From Cryptomeria japonica (taxonomy: Eukaryota; Streptophyta; Pinopsida; Cupressales; Cupressaceae): a DNA stretch of 64,000 nt. Where the stretch lies: assembly GCF_030272615.1 (NCBI RefSeq), contig NC_081412.1, forward strand, positions 339,008,870 through 339,072,869, read 5' to 3'. Numbering within the stretch: position 1 is the first letter of the stretch; every line of letters begins with the position of its first letter. Under the pieces are notes generated by a model. The model worked only from the letters and a program-made list of their open reading frames with translations, made no database searches and was not told the origin of the DNA. The translations under genes were made by a program, and so were the position numbers. This document shows positions 1 to 12,694 of this stretch, one piece after another.

Positions 1-1427
1 TTAGTCCCTATTTCGGAGCCTGTAGTGTCAAAACGCGATTTTGATGCACATCATTCTCTTAGAACCTCATTTTAGAGCGTGTGGCTTGAAAGCTCTAGTT
101 TCAAAACATCAAAATCAATGTTTAAAGGCACAACAAGGTTTCACGACACAAGTCCTGATTCTCAAGCTGATAGTGTCAAAACATTATTTTGACAAACATA
201 GTGTTCTTAGAACCTCATTTCTGAGGTTGTGCCTCAAAAGTCTCATTTTTGGAAAATAAAAGTTAGTGTTTCGAGGCACAACAAGGTTTCAAGACACAAG
301 TCCCAATTCCAGAGTCGGTAGCATTGAAACACAATTTTGATGTACATCGGGCTCTTAGAAATTCATTTCGGAGCTTGTGCCTTGAATGTCCTGATTTGGG
401 ATCATCAAAATCAATGTTTTGAGGCACACCAGGGTTTCAAGAAGCAAGTCCCTATTTCAGAGCCTGTGCTTTTAGAACCTCATTTCGAAGCTTGTGCCTT
501 GAAAGCCCCAATTTTGGAGCATCAAAATCAGTGTTTTGAGGCACAACAAGTTTTCAAGATGCAAGCCCCGATTCTAGAGCATCAAAATTGATGTTTGGAG
601 GCACAATAAGGTTTCAAGATGCAAGTCCTGATTTTGGAGCCGATAGCGTCAAAATTTAATTTTGATGCACATCGGGCTCTTAGAACCTTGTTTTGGAGCT
701 TATGCCTCAAAATCTTCGGTATCGAAGCATCAAAATTGGTTTTTGGAGGCACAACAAGCTTACAAGACGCAAGTCCCTATTCTAGAGCCTGTCGTATCAA
801 CACATGATTTTGATGCACGTCGTGTTCTTAGAACCTCTTTTTGGAGCGTGTGGCTTGAAAGATCCAGTTTCAAAACATCAAAATCAATGTTTAAAGTCAC
901 AACAAAGTTTCAAGGTGCAAGTCCCGATTCTTTAGCAGATAGCGTCAAAACAAGATTTTGACAAACATGGTGTTCTTATAACCTCATTTTGGAGGTTGTG
1001 CCTCAAAAGCCTCGTTTTTGGAGCATAAAAATTAGTGTTTGGAGGTAGAACAAGGTTTCAAGACAAAAGTCCCAATTCAAGAGTCGGTAGTGTCAAAACG
1101 CAATTTTGATGTACATCATGCTCTTAGAACCTCATTTCTGAGCTTGTGGCTTGAAAGCCTTGATTTTGCAACATAGAAATCATTGTTTGGAGGCACAACA
1201 TGGTTTCAAGATGCAAATCCTGATTCTCGTACTCGTAGCATCAAAATTTGATTTTGATGCACATCGTTCTCTTAGAACCTTGTTTCAAAGCTTGCACCTT
1301 GAACGCCCCGGTTTCAAAACATCAAAATTGGTGTTTGGAGGCACAAAAAGGTTTCAAGATGCAAGTCCCGATTCCAGAGCTGGTAGTGTCAAAATACGAT
1401 TTTGAAGCACATTGTGCTCTTAGAACC
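1..1427 (+). repeat. 148-bp satellite array, + orientation, block 1
   Basis: Tandem monomers of about 148 bp, each opening with GTTTGGAGGCACAACAAGG. The block starts inside an F-type monomer, runs through G, A and a mixture of B to F types, then G and A again near 1034, and then enters an H-I module from about 1185. It stops inside an I-type monomer, where a solo LTR is inserted at the GAACC of TTAGAACC. The same monomer resumes at 3090. The open frames seen here are by-products of the repeat. Confidence 0.95.
1423..1427 (+). repeat. Target-site duplication GAACC, left copy
   Basis: The five bases next to the TG end of the solo LTR are repeated exactly at 3090-3094 after its CA end. Removing the LTR and one copy restores a normal satellite reading, CTCTTAGAACCTTATTTCGG. 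Confidence 0.92.
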
Positions 1428-3089
1428 TGTGTGGGGTAAAAAGCGAGACTAGGTTAATCATGCCCTAATCCTACCTTTTGACACACATTACGGAATACGA
1501 AAGAGCCTAGAGATATCGCACAATTGGCTACTTCTTTTTGTGAAAGCGAGAGCCACGGGATATCTATTAGGATTTCTATTCCCTTGTTGAAATTGTAAGA
1601 TCAAGTAATGCAAGTTCAAACCCTAATCCCAAAATGCAAGTATGAACTAATAACAAGATTGCAGAATTGAGATTAAACAATGAACAGCTGTAAATACAAG
1701 GATGAAATAAGAATGCAGATGTGTACCGGAAGTCAAAATCGGACTGAAAATGTGCGGGACGGGGGCGCGGGTGCCACTGTCCTGAAAACTGCACCGGAAA
1801 CTGCTGTTCTGCACTCCGAAACACTGTCGGAAAGCTGTCTAAAAGTTGTCTGTCCGGAGGACCAGGGCGCCCAGCACCTCTGTCCCAGGGACCAGGGTGC
1901 CTAGCGCCCCTGTCCTGGCAGGACCAGGGCGCCCAGCGCCCCTGTCCCAGTCTTCTGCTCTGCAATTTGATATAGAGTGCTGTCTCGACCTTCTCTCTCC
2001 GGATCTGTATCCCGCCGCGTCGTCCGAATCCCGAAACTTGCAATGATATCTGAAAAAGGGTGTATGAGCGGCTATATAGGGTTTTGCCTTAGTCAAACCC
2101 CCGCTTCGGCGATTTCCACCTCCACGAATAGCCAAGTTGTTTTGTAAAATGTATTGTGTGTGCAGACCTAGTGTGTGTGCAAGGTCCTAAAATGCAAGAA
2201 AGCAAACTAGAGCAACCTAGAAAGTAAACCCTAATTGCTTGTAAATGATAACGTAAATGCTCTAAATCAAGATGCAAAGTGATCTAAAGCATGAATAAAT
2301 GATGTATTGAAGCTTACGTAAAGACATGAAAACAACATGAAATCATACCCAACCCTCAAGGGAGGAGTACAAGCCAATCTTCAGTCGGTAATCTCCTATT
2401 GTTCTTCAATGTCTTCCAAGCCCTAAGTGGATGAAGGAATTTGATAGATGCTTGATAGAAGGATGTTAAATGTTGTTGAAGTCTTCAAAGATCTGCTCTT
2501 TCGCTGCATATGAAGTTCCTGAAAACAAAAATCCGATCCCTTCAAATGAAGAAAGAGAGCTCTTATGTATGAAACCCTAGGTCACAATTTCATCTTTTGG
2601 CCGACCTAGAGATTGGATATCCCGCCAATTTCTTGGGGTTAAGCTTTATTTTATGATTGGATCGCGCTCCTAAAATTTCGAGAAAAATGTCCGGGACCGT
2701 GTGCACTCCGGGCGCCACGGTCCCGACAACTTTTCACCAAATTTTCAGGACCGTCAGATATGATGATTTTAGAGAGAATCCCGAAGTTACAGGTGATTTC
2801 GAGATGTTTTGACCCCCGAAATCAAGCCCCCAAGCTCAGAATAGGGCATAATTAGGGTTTTTGATTAAGTGATGTATTGGAGGAATAAAATGAAAGGGGC
2901 ACGCTTTAATGAAAGGGCCCGACTTTGTGATGTGGAAAATGGTGAAATAGAACCTTTAGACCTAATTAATTCGATTAATTAAGTGCTAAAGGGGAAATGC
3001 CATGCAAAGTGCAACTGCGCCAAGGCGGGTGCTAAACTAGGTGTTAAATTGTACTGCTTTAGCAAGTGCGTACAATTTATGACGTTACA
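1428..3089 (-). mobile_element. Solo LTR, same family as the 8.4-kb retrotransposon
   Basis: The 1,662-bp sequence begins TGTGTGGGG and ends GACGTTACA. It matches, along its length, the two LTRs at 28985-30522 and 35735-37368. Shared landmarks include AAAGCGAGACTAGG near the left end, CTATATAGGGTTTTGCC, GTCCGGGACCGTGTGCAC and GTGCGTACAATTTA near the right end. It is flanked by the direct repeat GAACC (1423-1427 and 3090-3094), so it is a clean insertion into a satellite monomer. No internal region is present, as expected after recombination between two LTRs. The minus strand is assigned from the orientation of the complete element. Short open frames on both strands within it (up to 155 codons near 1576-2043) have no recognisable domain and I do not regard them as genes. 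Confidence 0.93.
1859..1950 (+). repeat. GC-rich minisatellite within the solo LTR, about three 30-32-bp units
   Basis: Three units each begin GGACCAGGG (1859, 1889 and 1921) and continue with a GCGCCCAGCGCCCCTGTCC-like sequence. The corresponding place in the complete element has two units in the right LTR (36168 and 36200) and one full plus one truncated unit in the left LTR (near 29355-29404). Unit number therefore varies among LTR copies. The local GC content stands out sharply against the AT-rich satellite. Confidence 0.85.
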
Positions 3090-3094
3090 GAACC
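3090..3094 (+). repeat. Target-site duplication GAACC, right copy
   Basis: Exact partner of 1423-1427, directly after the terminal CA of the solo LTR. The satellite monomer continues immediately after it. Confidence 0.92.
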
Positions 3095-4298
3095 TTATTT
3101 CGGAGCTTGTCCCCAGAAAGCCCCGGTTTGAGAGCATCAAAATTGGTGTTTGGAGGCACAAGGTTGCAAGACGCAAGTCATGATTTCGGAGCTAGTAGCG
3201 TCAAAACGTCATTTTGACGCACATGGTGCTCTCAGAGCCTTGTTTGCGGAGCTTATGCCTCGAAAGCCCCAATTTTGAAAATCGAAATCAGTGTTTGGAG
3301 GCACAACAAGGTTTCAAGAAGCAAGTCCCTTTTCCGGAGCCTGTAGTGTCAAAATTCCATTTTGACGCACATCATTCTCTTAGAAATTCATTTCGGAGCA
3401 TGTGCCTCGAAAGACCCATTTTTGGAGCATCAAAATCAATGTTTGTAAGCACAACAAGATTTCAAGATGCAAGTCCCGATTCTAGAGTCAATAGTGTCAA
3501 AATCTGATTTTGGCGCAGATCGTGCTCTTAGAACCTCATTGCGTACCTTGTGCCTCGAAATCCCTAGTTTTGGAGATTCAAAATCAGTTTTTTTTTTCAC
3601 TACAAGGTTTCAAGATGCAAGCCATGATTCTAGAGCCAGTATGCACATTGTGCTCTTAGAACCCTGTTTTAGAAATTGTGCCTCAAAAGCCACAGTTTTG
3701 GAGCATCAAAATCGATGTTTGAAGTCACAACAAGGTTTCAAGATGCAAGTCTTGATTCTGGAGCCAGCAGCGTCAAAATTTGATTTTGATGCACATCGTA
3801 CTCTTAGAACTTTGTTTTGGAGCTTATGCCTCAGAAAGCATCAAAATTGGTGTTTGGAGGCACAACAAGCTTTCAAGATGCAATTCCCTATTCCGGAGCC
3901 TATAGTGTCAAAACATGATTTTGATGCACATCATGGTTTTAGAACCTTGTTTCGGAGCGTGTGGCTCGAAAGCTCCAGTTTCAAAACATCAAAACCAATG
4001 TTTAAAGGAACAACAAGGTTTCTAGACACAAGTCCCAATTCTCAAGATGATAGCATCAAAACACGATTTTGACAAACATGGTGTTCTTAGAACCTCATTT
4101 CGGAGGTTGTGCCTCAAATACCTCATTTTTGGAGCATAAAAATTAGTTTTTGGAGGCACAAAAAAGGTTTCGAGACACAAGTCAGAATTCCAGAGTTGGT
4201 AGCGTCAAAATGCAATTTTTGATGTACATTGTGCTCTTAGAACCTCATTTCGGCGCTTGTGCCTTGAAAGCCCTGATTTTGGAACATGAAAATCAATG

Positions 4299-4646
4299 TT
4301 TGGAGGCACAACAAGATTTCAAGATGCAAGTCCCTATTCCTATACTGCTAGCATCAAAATTCAATTTTGATGCACATCGTTCTTTTAGAACCATGTTTCG
4401 AAGCTTGTACCTCGAACGCCCCGGTTTCGGAACTTCAAAATTGGTGTTTGGAGGCACAACAAGGTTTCAAGATGCAAGTCCCGAATCCAGAGCCGGTTGT
4501 GTCAAAATAAGATTTTGAAGCACACTATGCTCTTAGAACCTTATTTCGGAGCTAGTCCCTCGAAAGCTCCGGTTTGAGAGTATCAAAATTGGTGTTTGGA
4601 GGCACAAGGTGTTCAAAAGCCCCAATTTTGAAACATCGAAATCAGT
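4299..4646 (+). repeat. H-I-J satellite module 2
   Basis: The H monomer (with TGTACCTCGAACGCCCC) is followed by I (with GAAGCACACTATGCTC) and a shortened J that retains only its 3' part (TTTTGAAACATCGAAATCAG). It lies between an A monomer and a B monomer, as in module 1. Confidence 0.75.
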
Positions 4647-7600
4647 GTTTGGAGACACAACAAGGTTTCAAGAAGCAAGTCCCTTTTCCGGAGCATGTAG
4701 TGTCAAAATTCCAGTTTGACGCGCATCATTATCTTAGAAGCTCATTTCAGAGCTTGTGCCAAGAAAGACCCAATTTTGGATCATCAAAATCAATGTTCGG
4801 AGGCACAACAAGGTTTCAAGATGCAAGTCTTGATTCTAGAGTCAATTGCATCAAAATCTGATTTTGGCTCACATCGTGCTCTTAGAACTCATTTCGAAGC
4901 TTGTGCCCCGAAAGTGTCAGTTTCAGAGCATCAAAATCAGTGTTTTTTGGCACAACAAGGTTTCAAGATGCGCCTCGATTCTAGAGCCAGTAGCATCGAA
5001 ATTCAATTTTGATGCACATTGTGCTTTTAGAACCCTATTTTAGAAATTGTACCTCAAAAGCCCTAGTTTTGGAACATCAAAATTGATGTTTGGAGGCACA
5101 ACAAGGTTTCAAGATGCAATTCTTGATTCTAGAGCCAGTAGCATGAAAATTTGATTTTGACGCACATCGTGCCCTTAGAACCTTGTTTTGGAGCTTATGC
5201 CTCAAACTATTTGGTTTCCAAGCATCAAAATTGGTGTTTGGAGGCACAACAAGCTTTCAAGATGCAAGTCCCTATTCCGGAGCCTGTAGTGTCAAAACAT
5301 GTTTTTGATGCACATTGTGTTGTTAGAACCCTGTTTCGGAACGTGTGGCTCGAAAGCTCTAGTTTCAAAACATCAAAATCAATTTTTAAAGGCACAACAA
5401 GGTTTCTAGACACAAATCTCGATTCTCAAGTTGTTACCGTCAAAACACAATTTTGACAAACATGGTGTTCTTAGAACCTCATTTCAGAGGTTGTGCCTCA
5501 AAAGCCTCATTTTTGGAGCATAAAAATTAGTGTTTGGAGGCACAGCAAGGTTTCAAGACACAAGTCCCAATTCCAGAGTTGGTAGCATCAAAACACAATT
5601 TTGATGTACATCGTGCTCTTAGCTCATTTCGGAGCTTGTGCCTTGAAAGCCCTAATTTTGGAACATGAAAATGAGTGTTTGGAAGCACAACAAGGTTTCA
5701 AGAAGCAAGTCCTGATTCTAGAGTCAATAGTGTCAAAATCTGATATTGGCACACATCGTGCTCTTAGAACCTCATTTCAAAGCCCCCATTCTGGAGCCAG
5801 TAGTATCAAAATTAAATTTTGATGCACATTGTGCTCTTTGAACACTGATTTAGAAATTGTCCCTCAAAGGCCCTAGTTTTGGGGCATCAAAATTGATGTT
5901 TGGAAGCACAACAATGTTTCAGGATGCAAGTCCTGATTCAGGAGCCGGTAGCGCGAAAATTTGCTTTTGAAGCACATGATGCTCTTAGAACCTTATTTTG
6001 GAGCTTATGCCTCAAAATCTTAGAACACGATTTTGACAAACATGGTATTCTTAGAACCTCATTTCGGAGGTTGTGACTCAAAAGCCTCCTTTTTGGAGCA
6101 TAAAAATTAGTGTTTGGAGGCACAACAAGGTTTCAAGACACAAATCCCAATTCTAGAGTCAGTAGCGTCAAAATGCAATTTTGAAGTACATCGTGGTCTT
6201 AGAACCTCATTCCGGAGCTTGTGCCTTGAAAGCCCTGATTTTGGAACATAAAATCAGTGTTGGGAGGCACAACAAGGTTTCAAGACGCAAGTCCTGATTC
6301 TAGAGTCAATAGCATCAAAATCTTATTTTGGCACACATCGTGTTCTTAGAACCTCATTCGAAGCTTGTGCCTCAAAAGCCCCGTTTTCAGAGCATCAAAA
6401 TCAATGTTTTGAGGCACAACAAGGTTTCAAGATACAAGCTCCGATTGTAGAGCCAGTAGCATCAAAATTCAATTTTGATGCATATTGTGCTCGTAGAACC
6501 CTTTTTTAGAAATTCTATCTCAAAAGTCCCAGTTCTTGAGCATCAAAATCGATGTTTGGAAGCACAACAAGGCTTCAAGAGGCAAGTCCCGATTCTAGAG
6601 CCCGTAACATCAAATTTTGATTTTGATGCACATCGTGCTCTTAGAACCTTGCTTTGGAGCTTATGCCTCAAAATTGGTGTTTGGAGGTAGAAGTAGATTT
6701 CAAGACGCAAGTCCCTATTCCGGAGCCTGTAGTGTCAAAACGTTATTTTGATGCACATCGTGCTATTAGAACCTCGTTTCAGAGCATGTGGCTTGAAAGC
6801 TCAAGTTACAAAACATCAAAATAAATGTTTAAAGGCACAACAAGGTTTCATGATGCAATTCCCGTTTCTCAAGCTGATAGCGTCAAAACACCATTTTGAC
6901 AAACATGGTGATCTTAGAACCCCATTTCAGAGGTTGTGCCTCAAAAGCCTCCTCTTTTGGAGCATAAAAATTAGTGTTTGGAGGCACAACAATGTTTCAA
7001 GTTACAAGTCCCAATTCTAGAGTCGGTACCGTCAAAACGTAATTTTAATGTACATCATGCTCTTAGAACCTCATTTCAGAGCTTGTGCTTTGAAAGCTCT
7101 GATTTTGAGGCACAACAAGGTTTCAATGATGCAAGTCCCGATTCTAGAGTCAATAGCGTCAAAATCTGATTTTTGCGCACGTCGTGCTCTTAGCATTTCA
7201 AAGCTTGTGCCTTGAAAGCCCCAGTTTGGGAGCATCAAAATCATTGTTTTGAGGCACAACAAGATTTCAAGATGCAAGCCCCGTTTATAGAGCCAGTATC
7301 ATCAAAATTCAATTTTGATGCACATTGTGCTCTTACAACCCTATTTTAGAAATTGTGCCTCAAAAGCCCCAATTTTGGAGCATGAAAATCGATGTTTGGA
7401 GGCACAACAAGGTTTCAAGATGCAAGTCCTGATTCTAGAGTCAATAGCGTCAAAATCTGATTTTGGTGCACATTATGCTCTTAGAATCTCATTTTGAAGC
7501 TTGTGCCTGAAAAACTCCGGTTTCAGAGCATCAAAATCAGTGTTTTGAGGCACAACAAGGTTTCAAGATGCAAGCTCTGATTCTAGAGCCAGTAGCATCA

Positions 7601-10600
7601 AAATTCAATTTTGATGCACATTGTGCTCTTAGACCCCTATTTTAGAAATTGTGCCTCAATAGCCACAGTTTTCGAGCATCAAAATCGATGTTTGGTGGCA
7701 CAACAAGGTTTAAAGATACAAGTCTTACTTCTGGAGCCGGTAGCGTCAAAATTTGATGTTGACGCACATTGTTCTCTTAGAACCTTGTTTCGGAGCTTAT
7801 GCCTCAAAATCTTCAGTTTCGAAGCATCAAAATTGGTGTTTGGAGGCACAAGAAGCTTTCAAGACGCAAGTCCCTATTCCAGAGCCTGTATTGTCAAAAC
7901 ATTATTTTGATGCACATCATGCTCTTAGAATCTCATTTCACAGCGTGTGGCTCAAAAGCTCCAGTTTCAAAACATCAAAATCAATATTTAAAGGCACAAC
8001 AAGGTTTCAAGACACAAGTCTCGATTATCAAGCTGATAGCATCAAAACATGTACATCATACTCTTAGAACCTCATTTTAGAGTTTGTGCCTTCAAATCCC
8101 TGATTCTAGAGTTAGTAGCATCAAAATTCAATTTTGATTCACATTGTGCTCTTAGAACCCTATTTTAGAAATTGTGCCTCAAAGCCCCAGTTTTAGAGGA
8201 TCAAAATTGATGTTTGGAGGCACAACAAGGTTTCAAGACACAAGTCCTAATTCCTGAGTCGGTAGCGTCAAAACGCAATTTTGATGTACATCGTGTTCTT
8301 AAAACCTCATTTCAGAGCTTGTGCCTTCAAAGCCCTGATTATGGAAAATCAAAATCAATGTTTTGAGACACAACAAGGTTTCAAGAAGCAAGTCCCAATT
8401 CCAGAGCCTAATGCGTCAAAAATCCATTTTGATGCACATCATTCTCTTAGAAGCTCATTTCGGAGCTTGTGCCTTGAAAGACCCATCGTCAAAATCTGAT
8501 TTTGTCGCACATCGTGCTCTAAGAATCTCATTTCGAAGCTTTTGCCACGAAAGCCCTAGTTCTAGAGCATCAAAATCATTGTTTTGAGGCCCAACAAGGT
8601 TTCAAGATGCAAGACGCGATTCTAGAGCCAGTAGCATCAAAATTCAATTTTGATGCACATTGTGCTCTTAGAACCCTGTTTTAGAAATTGTGCCTCAAAA
8701 GCCCTAGTTGTGGAGCATCAAAATTGATGTTTGGAGGCACAACAAGGTTTAAAGATGCAAGTCCTAATTGTGGAGCCGGGAGCGTCAAAGTTTGATTTTG
8801 ATGCACATCGTACTCTTAAAACCTTGTTTTGGAGCTCATGCCTCAAAATCTTCGGTTTCGAAGCATCAAAATTGGTGTTTGAAGGCACAACAAGGTTTCA
8901 AGATGCAAGTCCCTATTCCAGAGCCTCTAGTGTCAAAACATGATTTTGATGCACATTGTGCTCTTAGAACCTCATTTTGGAGCTTGTGGATCGAAAGCTC
9001 CAGTTTCAAAACATCGAAATCAATGTTAAAAGGCACAAAAAGGTTTCACGACAAAAGTCCCGATTCTCAAGCTGATAGCGTGAAAACACGATTTTGACAA
9101 ACATGGCATTCTTAGAACCTCATTTCGGAGGTTGTTCCTCAAAAGCCTCATTTTTGGAGCTTAAAAATTAGTGTTTGGAGGCACAACAACGATTCAAGAC
9201 ACAAGTCCCAATTCCAAAGTCGGTAGCGTCAAAACATAATTTTGATGTACATCATGCTCTTAGAACCTCATTTTGGAGCTTGTTCCTTGAAAGCCTTGAT
9301 TTTGGCGCACATCGTGCTCTTAGAACCAAATTTCAAAGCCTGGGCCTCGAAAGCCTCAGTTTCCAAGCATCAAAATCAGTATTTTTTGGCACAAGGTTTC
9401 AAGATGCAAGCCCCGATTCTGGAGCCGGTAGCGTCAAATTTTTATTTTGATGCACATTGTGCTCTTAGAACCTTGTTTTGGAGCTTATGCCTCAAAATCA
9501 TTGGTTTTGAAGCATCAAAATTGGTGTTTGGAGGCACAACATGGTTTCAAGACGGAAGTCCCTATTTCAGAGCATTTAGTGTCAAAACGTGATTTTAATG
9601 CACATCATGCTCTTAAAACCTCATTTCGGAGAGCGTGTGGCTTGAAAGCTCCAATTTGAAAACATCAAAATCAATGTTTAAAGGTAAAACAAAGTTTCAT
9701 GACACAAGTGCCGATTCTCAAGATGATAGCGTCAAAATAGGATTTTGACAAACATGGTGTTCTTGGAAGCTCATTTCGGACATTGCGCCTCAAAAGCCTC
9801 GCTTTTGGAGCATAAAAATTAGTGTTTGAAGGCACAAAAGGGTTTGAAGACACAAGTCCTAGTTCCAAAGTTGGTAGCGTCAAAATGCAATTTTGATGTA
9901 CATCATGCTCTTAAAACCTCATTTCGGAGCTTGTGCCTTGAAAGCCCTGATTTTGGCAGATCAAAATCAATGTTTTGAAGCACAATAAGGTTTCAAGAGG
10001 CAAGTCCCTATTCCGGAGCCTGTAGCATCAAAATTCCATTTTTATGCACATCATTCTCTTAGAAGCTCATTCCGGAGCTTGTACTTGGAAAGATCCAGAT
10101 TTGGAGCGTCAAAATCAATGTTTGGAGGCACAACAAGGTTTCAAAATCTGATTTTGGTGCACATCGTGCTCTTAGAACCTCATTTCGAAGCTTGTGCCTT
10201 AAAAGCCCCGGTTTCGGAGCATCAAAATTAGTGTTTTGCGGCACAACAAGGTTTCAAGATGCAAGCCTCGATTTTAGAGCTAGTAGCATCAAAATTCAAT
10301 TTTGATGCAAATTTTGCTCTTAGAACCCTGGTTTAGAAATTGTGCTCTTAGAACAAGGTTTCAAGATGCAAGTCCTGATTCAGGAGCTGGTAGCATCAAA
10401 ATTTGATTTTGACGCACATAGTGGTCTTACAACCTTGTTTTGATGCTTATGCCTCAAAATCTTTGGTTTTGAAGCATCCAAATTGGTGTTTGGAGGCACA
10501 ACAAGCTTTCAAGACGCAAGTCCCTATTCTAGAGCCTGTAGTGTCAAAATGTGATTTTGATTCACATCATGCTCTTAGAACCTCATTCTAGAGGTTGTGC

Positions 10601-12227
10601 CTCAAAAGCCTCATTTTTGGAGCATAAAAATTAGTGTTTGGAGGAACAACAAGGTTTCAAGAAACAAGTCCCAATTCAGAGTCGGTAGCATCAAAACATA
10701 ATTTTGATGTACATCATGTTCTTAGAACCTCATTTCGGAACTTGTCCTCTTAGAACCTCATTTCAGAGCTTGTGCTCTTTAAACCTCCTTTCAAAGCTTG
10801 TGCCTCAAAAGCCAGTTTTGGAGTTTCAAAATCAGTGTTTGCACAACAAGGTTTCAAGATTCAAGCCCCGATTCTAGAGCCAGTAGCATCAAAATTCAAT
10901 TTTGATACATATTGTGCTCTTTGAACCCTATTTTAGATATTGTGCCTCGAAAGCCCCAACTTTGAAGCATCAAAATCGATGTTTGGAGGGACAATAAGGT
11001 TTCAAGATACAATTCCTGATTCTCGAGCAGGTAGCATCAAAATTTCATTTTGATGCACATCGTGCTCTTAGAACCTTGTTTTGGAGCTTATGCCTCAAAA
11101 TCATCAGTTTCGAAGCATCAAAATTGCTATTTGGAGGCACAACAAGCTTTCAAGACGCAAGTCCCTATTCCGGAGGCCGCCGTGGCAAAACGTGATTTTG
11201 ATGCACATTGTGCTCTTAGAACCTCGTTTCAGAGCATGTGCCTTGAAAGCTTCAGTTTTGAAACATCAAAATCAATGTTTAAAGGCACAACAAGGTTTCA
11301 AGACACAAGTCCTGCTTCTCAAGCTAATAGTGTCAAAACATGATTTTGACAAACATGGTGTTCTTAGAACCTCATTTTGGAGATTGTGCCTCAAAAGCCT
11401 CCTTTCTGGAGCATAAAAATTAGTGTTTGGGGGCACGACAAGGTTTCAAGACACAAGTCCCAATTCTAGAGTTTGGAGGCACAACAAGGTTTCAAGAAGC
11501 GAGTCCCTATTCTAGAGCCTATAGCGTCAAAATTTCATTTTGACGCACATCATTCTCTTAGAAGCTCATTTCGGAGCTTGTGCCTCAAAAGAGCAAGTTT
11601 TGGAGCGTCAAAATCAACGTTTGGAGGCACAACAAGGTTTCAAGATGCAAGTCCCGATTCTAGAGTCAATAGCGTCAAAATCTGACTTTGGCGTACATCA
11701 TGCTTTTAAAACCTCATTCCGAAGCTTATGCCTCGAAAGCACCGGTTTCGGAGCATCAAAATCAGTGTTTTGAGGCACAACAAGGTTTCAAGATGCAAGC
11801 CCTGATTCTAGAGCTAGTAGCATCAAAATTCAATTTTGATGAACATTGTGATCTTAGAACCCTGTTTTAGAAATTGTGCCTCAAAAGCCCTAGTTTTGGA
11901 GCATCAAAATCGATGTTTGGAGGCACAACAAGGTCTCAAGATGCAAGTCCTGATTCTCGAGCAAGTAGCGTCAAAATTTGATTTTGATACACATAGTGCT
12001 CTTATAACCTTGCTTTGGAGTTTATGCGTCAAAATCATCGATTTCGTAGCATCAAAATTGGTGTTAGGAAGTAGAACAAGCTTTCAAAACGCAAGTCCCT
12101 ATTCTAGAGCCTGTAATGTCAAAGCGTTATTTTGATGCACATCGTGCTCTTAGAACTTCGTTTTCAAAATCATTATTTTGAGGCACAACAAGGTTTCAAG
12201 ATGCAAGACCCTATTCTAGAGCCAGTA

Positions 12228-12250
12228 GCATCAAAATTCAATTTTGATGC
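12228..12250. repeat. Example of the dyad present in satellite monomers
   Basis: Two 11-base arms, GCATCAAAATT and AATTTTGATGC, are perfect inverted copies separated by one base. This D-type monomer shows the most complete form. B and E types have ten-base arms with GCGTC/GACGC in place of GCATC/GATGC and a three-base centre. A, C, F and G types keep the core TCAAAA...ATTTTG with imperfect outer bases. It lies at about positions 55-77 of the monomer when numbered from GTTTGGAGG. Confidence 0.85.
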
Positions 12251-12694
12251 ATATTGTGCTCTTAGAACCCTGCTTTAGAAATTGTGCTTCAAAAGCCCTA
12301 GTTTTGGAGCATCAAAATCGATATTTGGAGGCAAATCAACCTTTCAAGATGCAAGTCCCTATTCCGAAGCTTGTAGTGTCAAAACGTGATTTTGGAGCGT
12401 GTGACTCGAAAGCTCCAATTTCAAAATATCAAAATCACTGTTTAAAGGCACAACAAGGTTTCGAGAGACAAGTATCGTTTCTCAAGCTGATAGCATCAAA
12501 ACATGATTTTGACAAACATGGTGTTCTTAGAACCTCATTTCGGAGGTTGTGCCTCAAAAGCCTCGTTTTAGGAGCATAAAATTTAGTGTTTGGAGGCACA
12601 ACAAGGTTTCAAGACACAAGTCCCAATTCCAAAGTCTGTAGCGTCAAACGCAATTTTGAAGTACATCGTGCTCTTAGAACCTCATTTCGGAGCT

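Larger units (their letters stand above)
1185..3291 (+). repeat. H-I-J satellite module 1, split by a solo LTR
   Basis: Three monomer types occur here that are absent from the basic A-G order. H contains ATCGTTCTCTTAGAACC and CTTGCACCTTGAACG. I contains GATTTTGAAGCACATTGTGC and GAGCTTGTCCCTC. J contains GGCACAAGGTTGCAAGACGC and ACGCACATGGTGCTC. The order is A-H-I-J-B. The solo LTR at 1428-3089 splits monomer I, so the satellite part of the module is only about 440 bp. Confidence 0.8.

Noticed and set aside
1576-2043. 155-codon minus-strand frame in the solo LTR
   Set aside because: It is GC-driven and spans the minisatellite. Only a shortened, altered version exists in the related LTRs, and no domain is visible.
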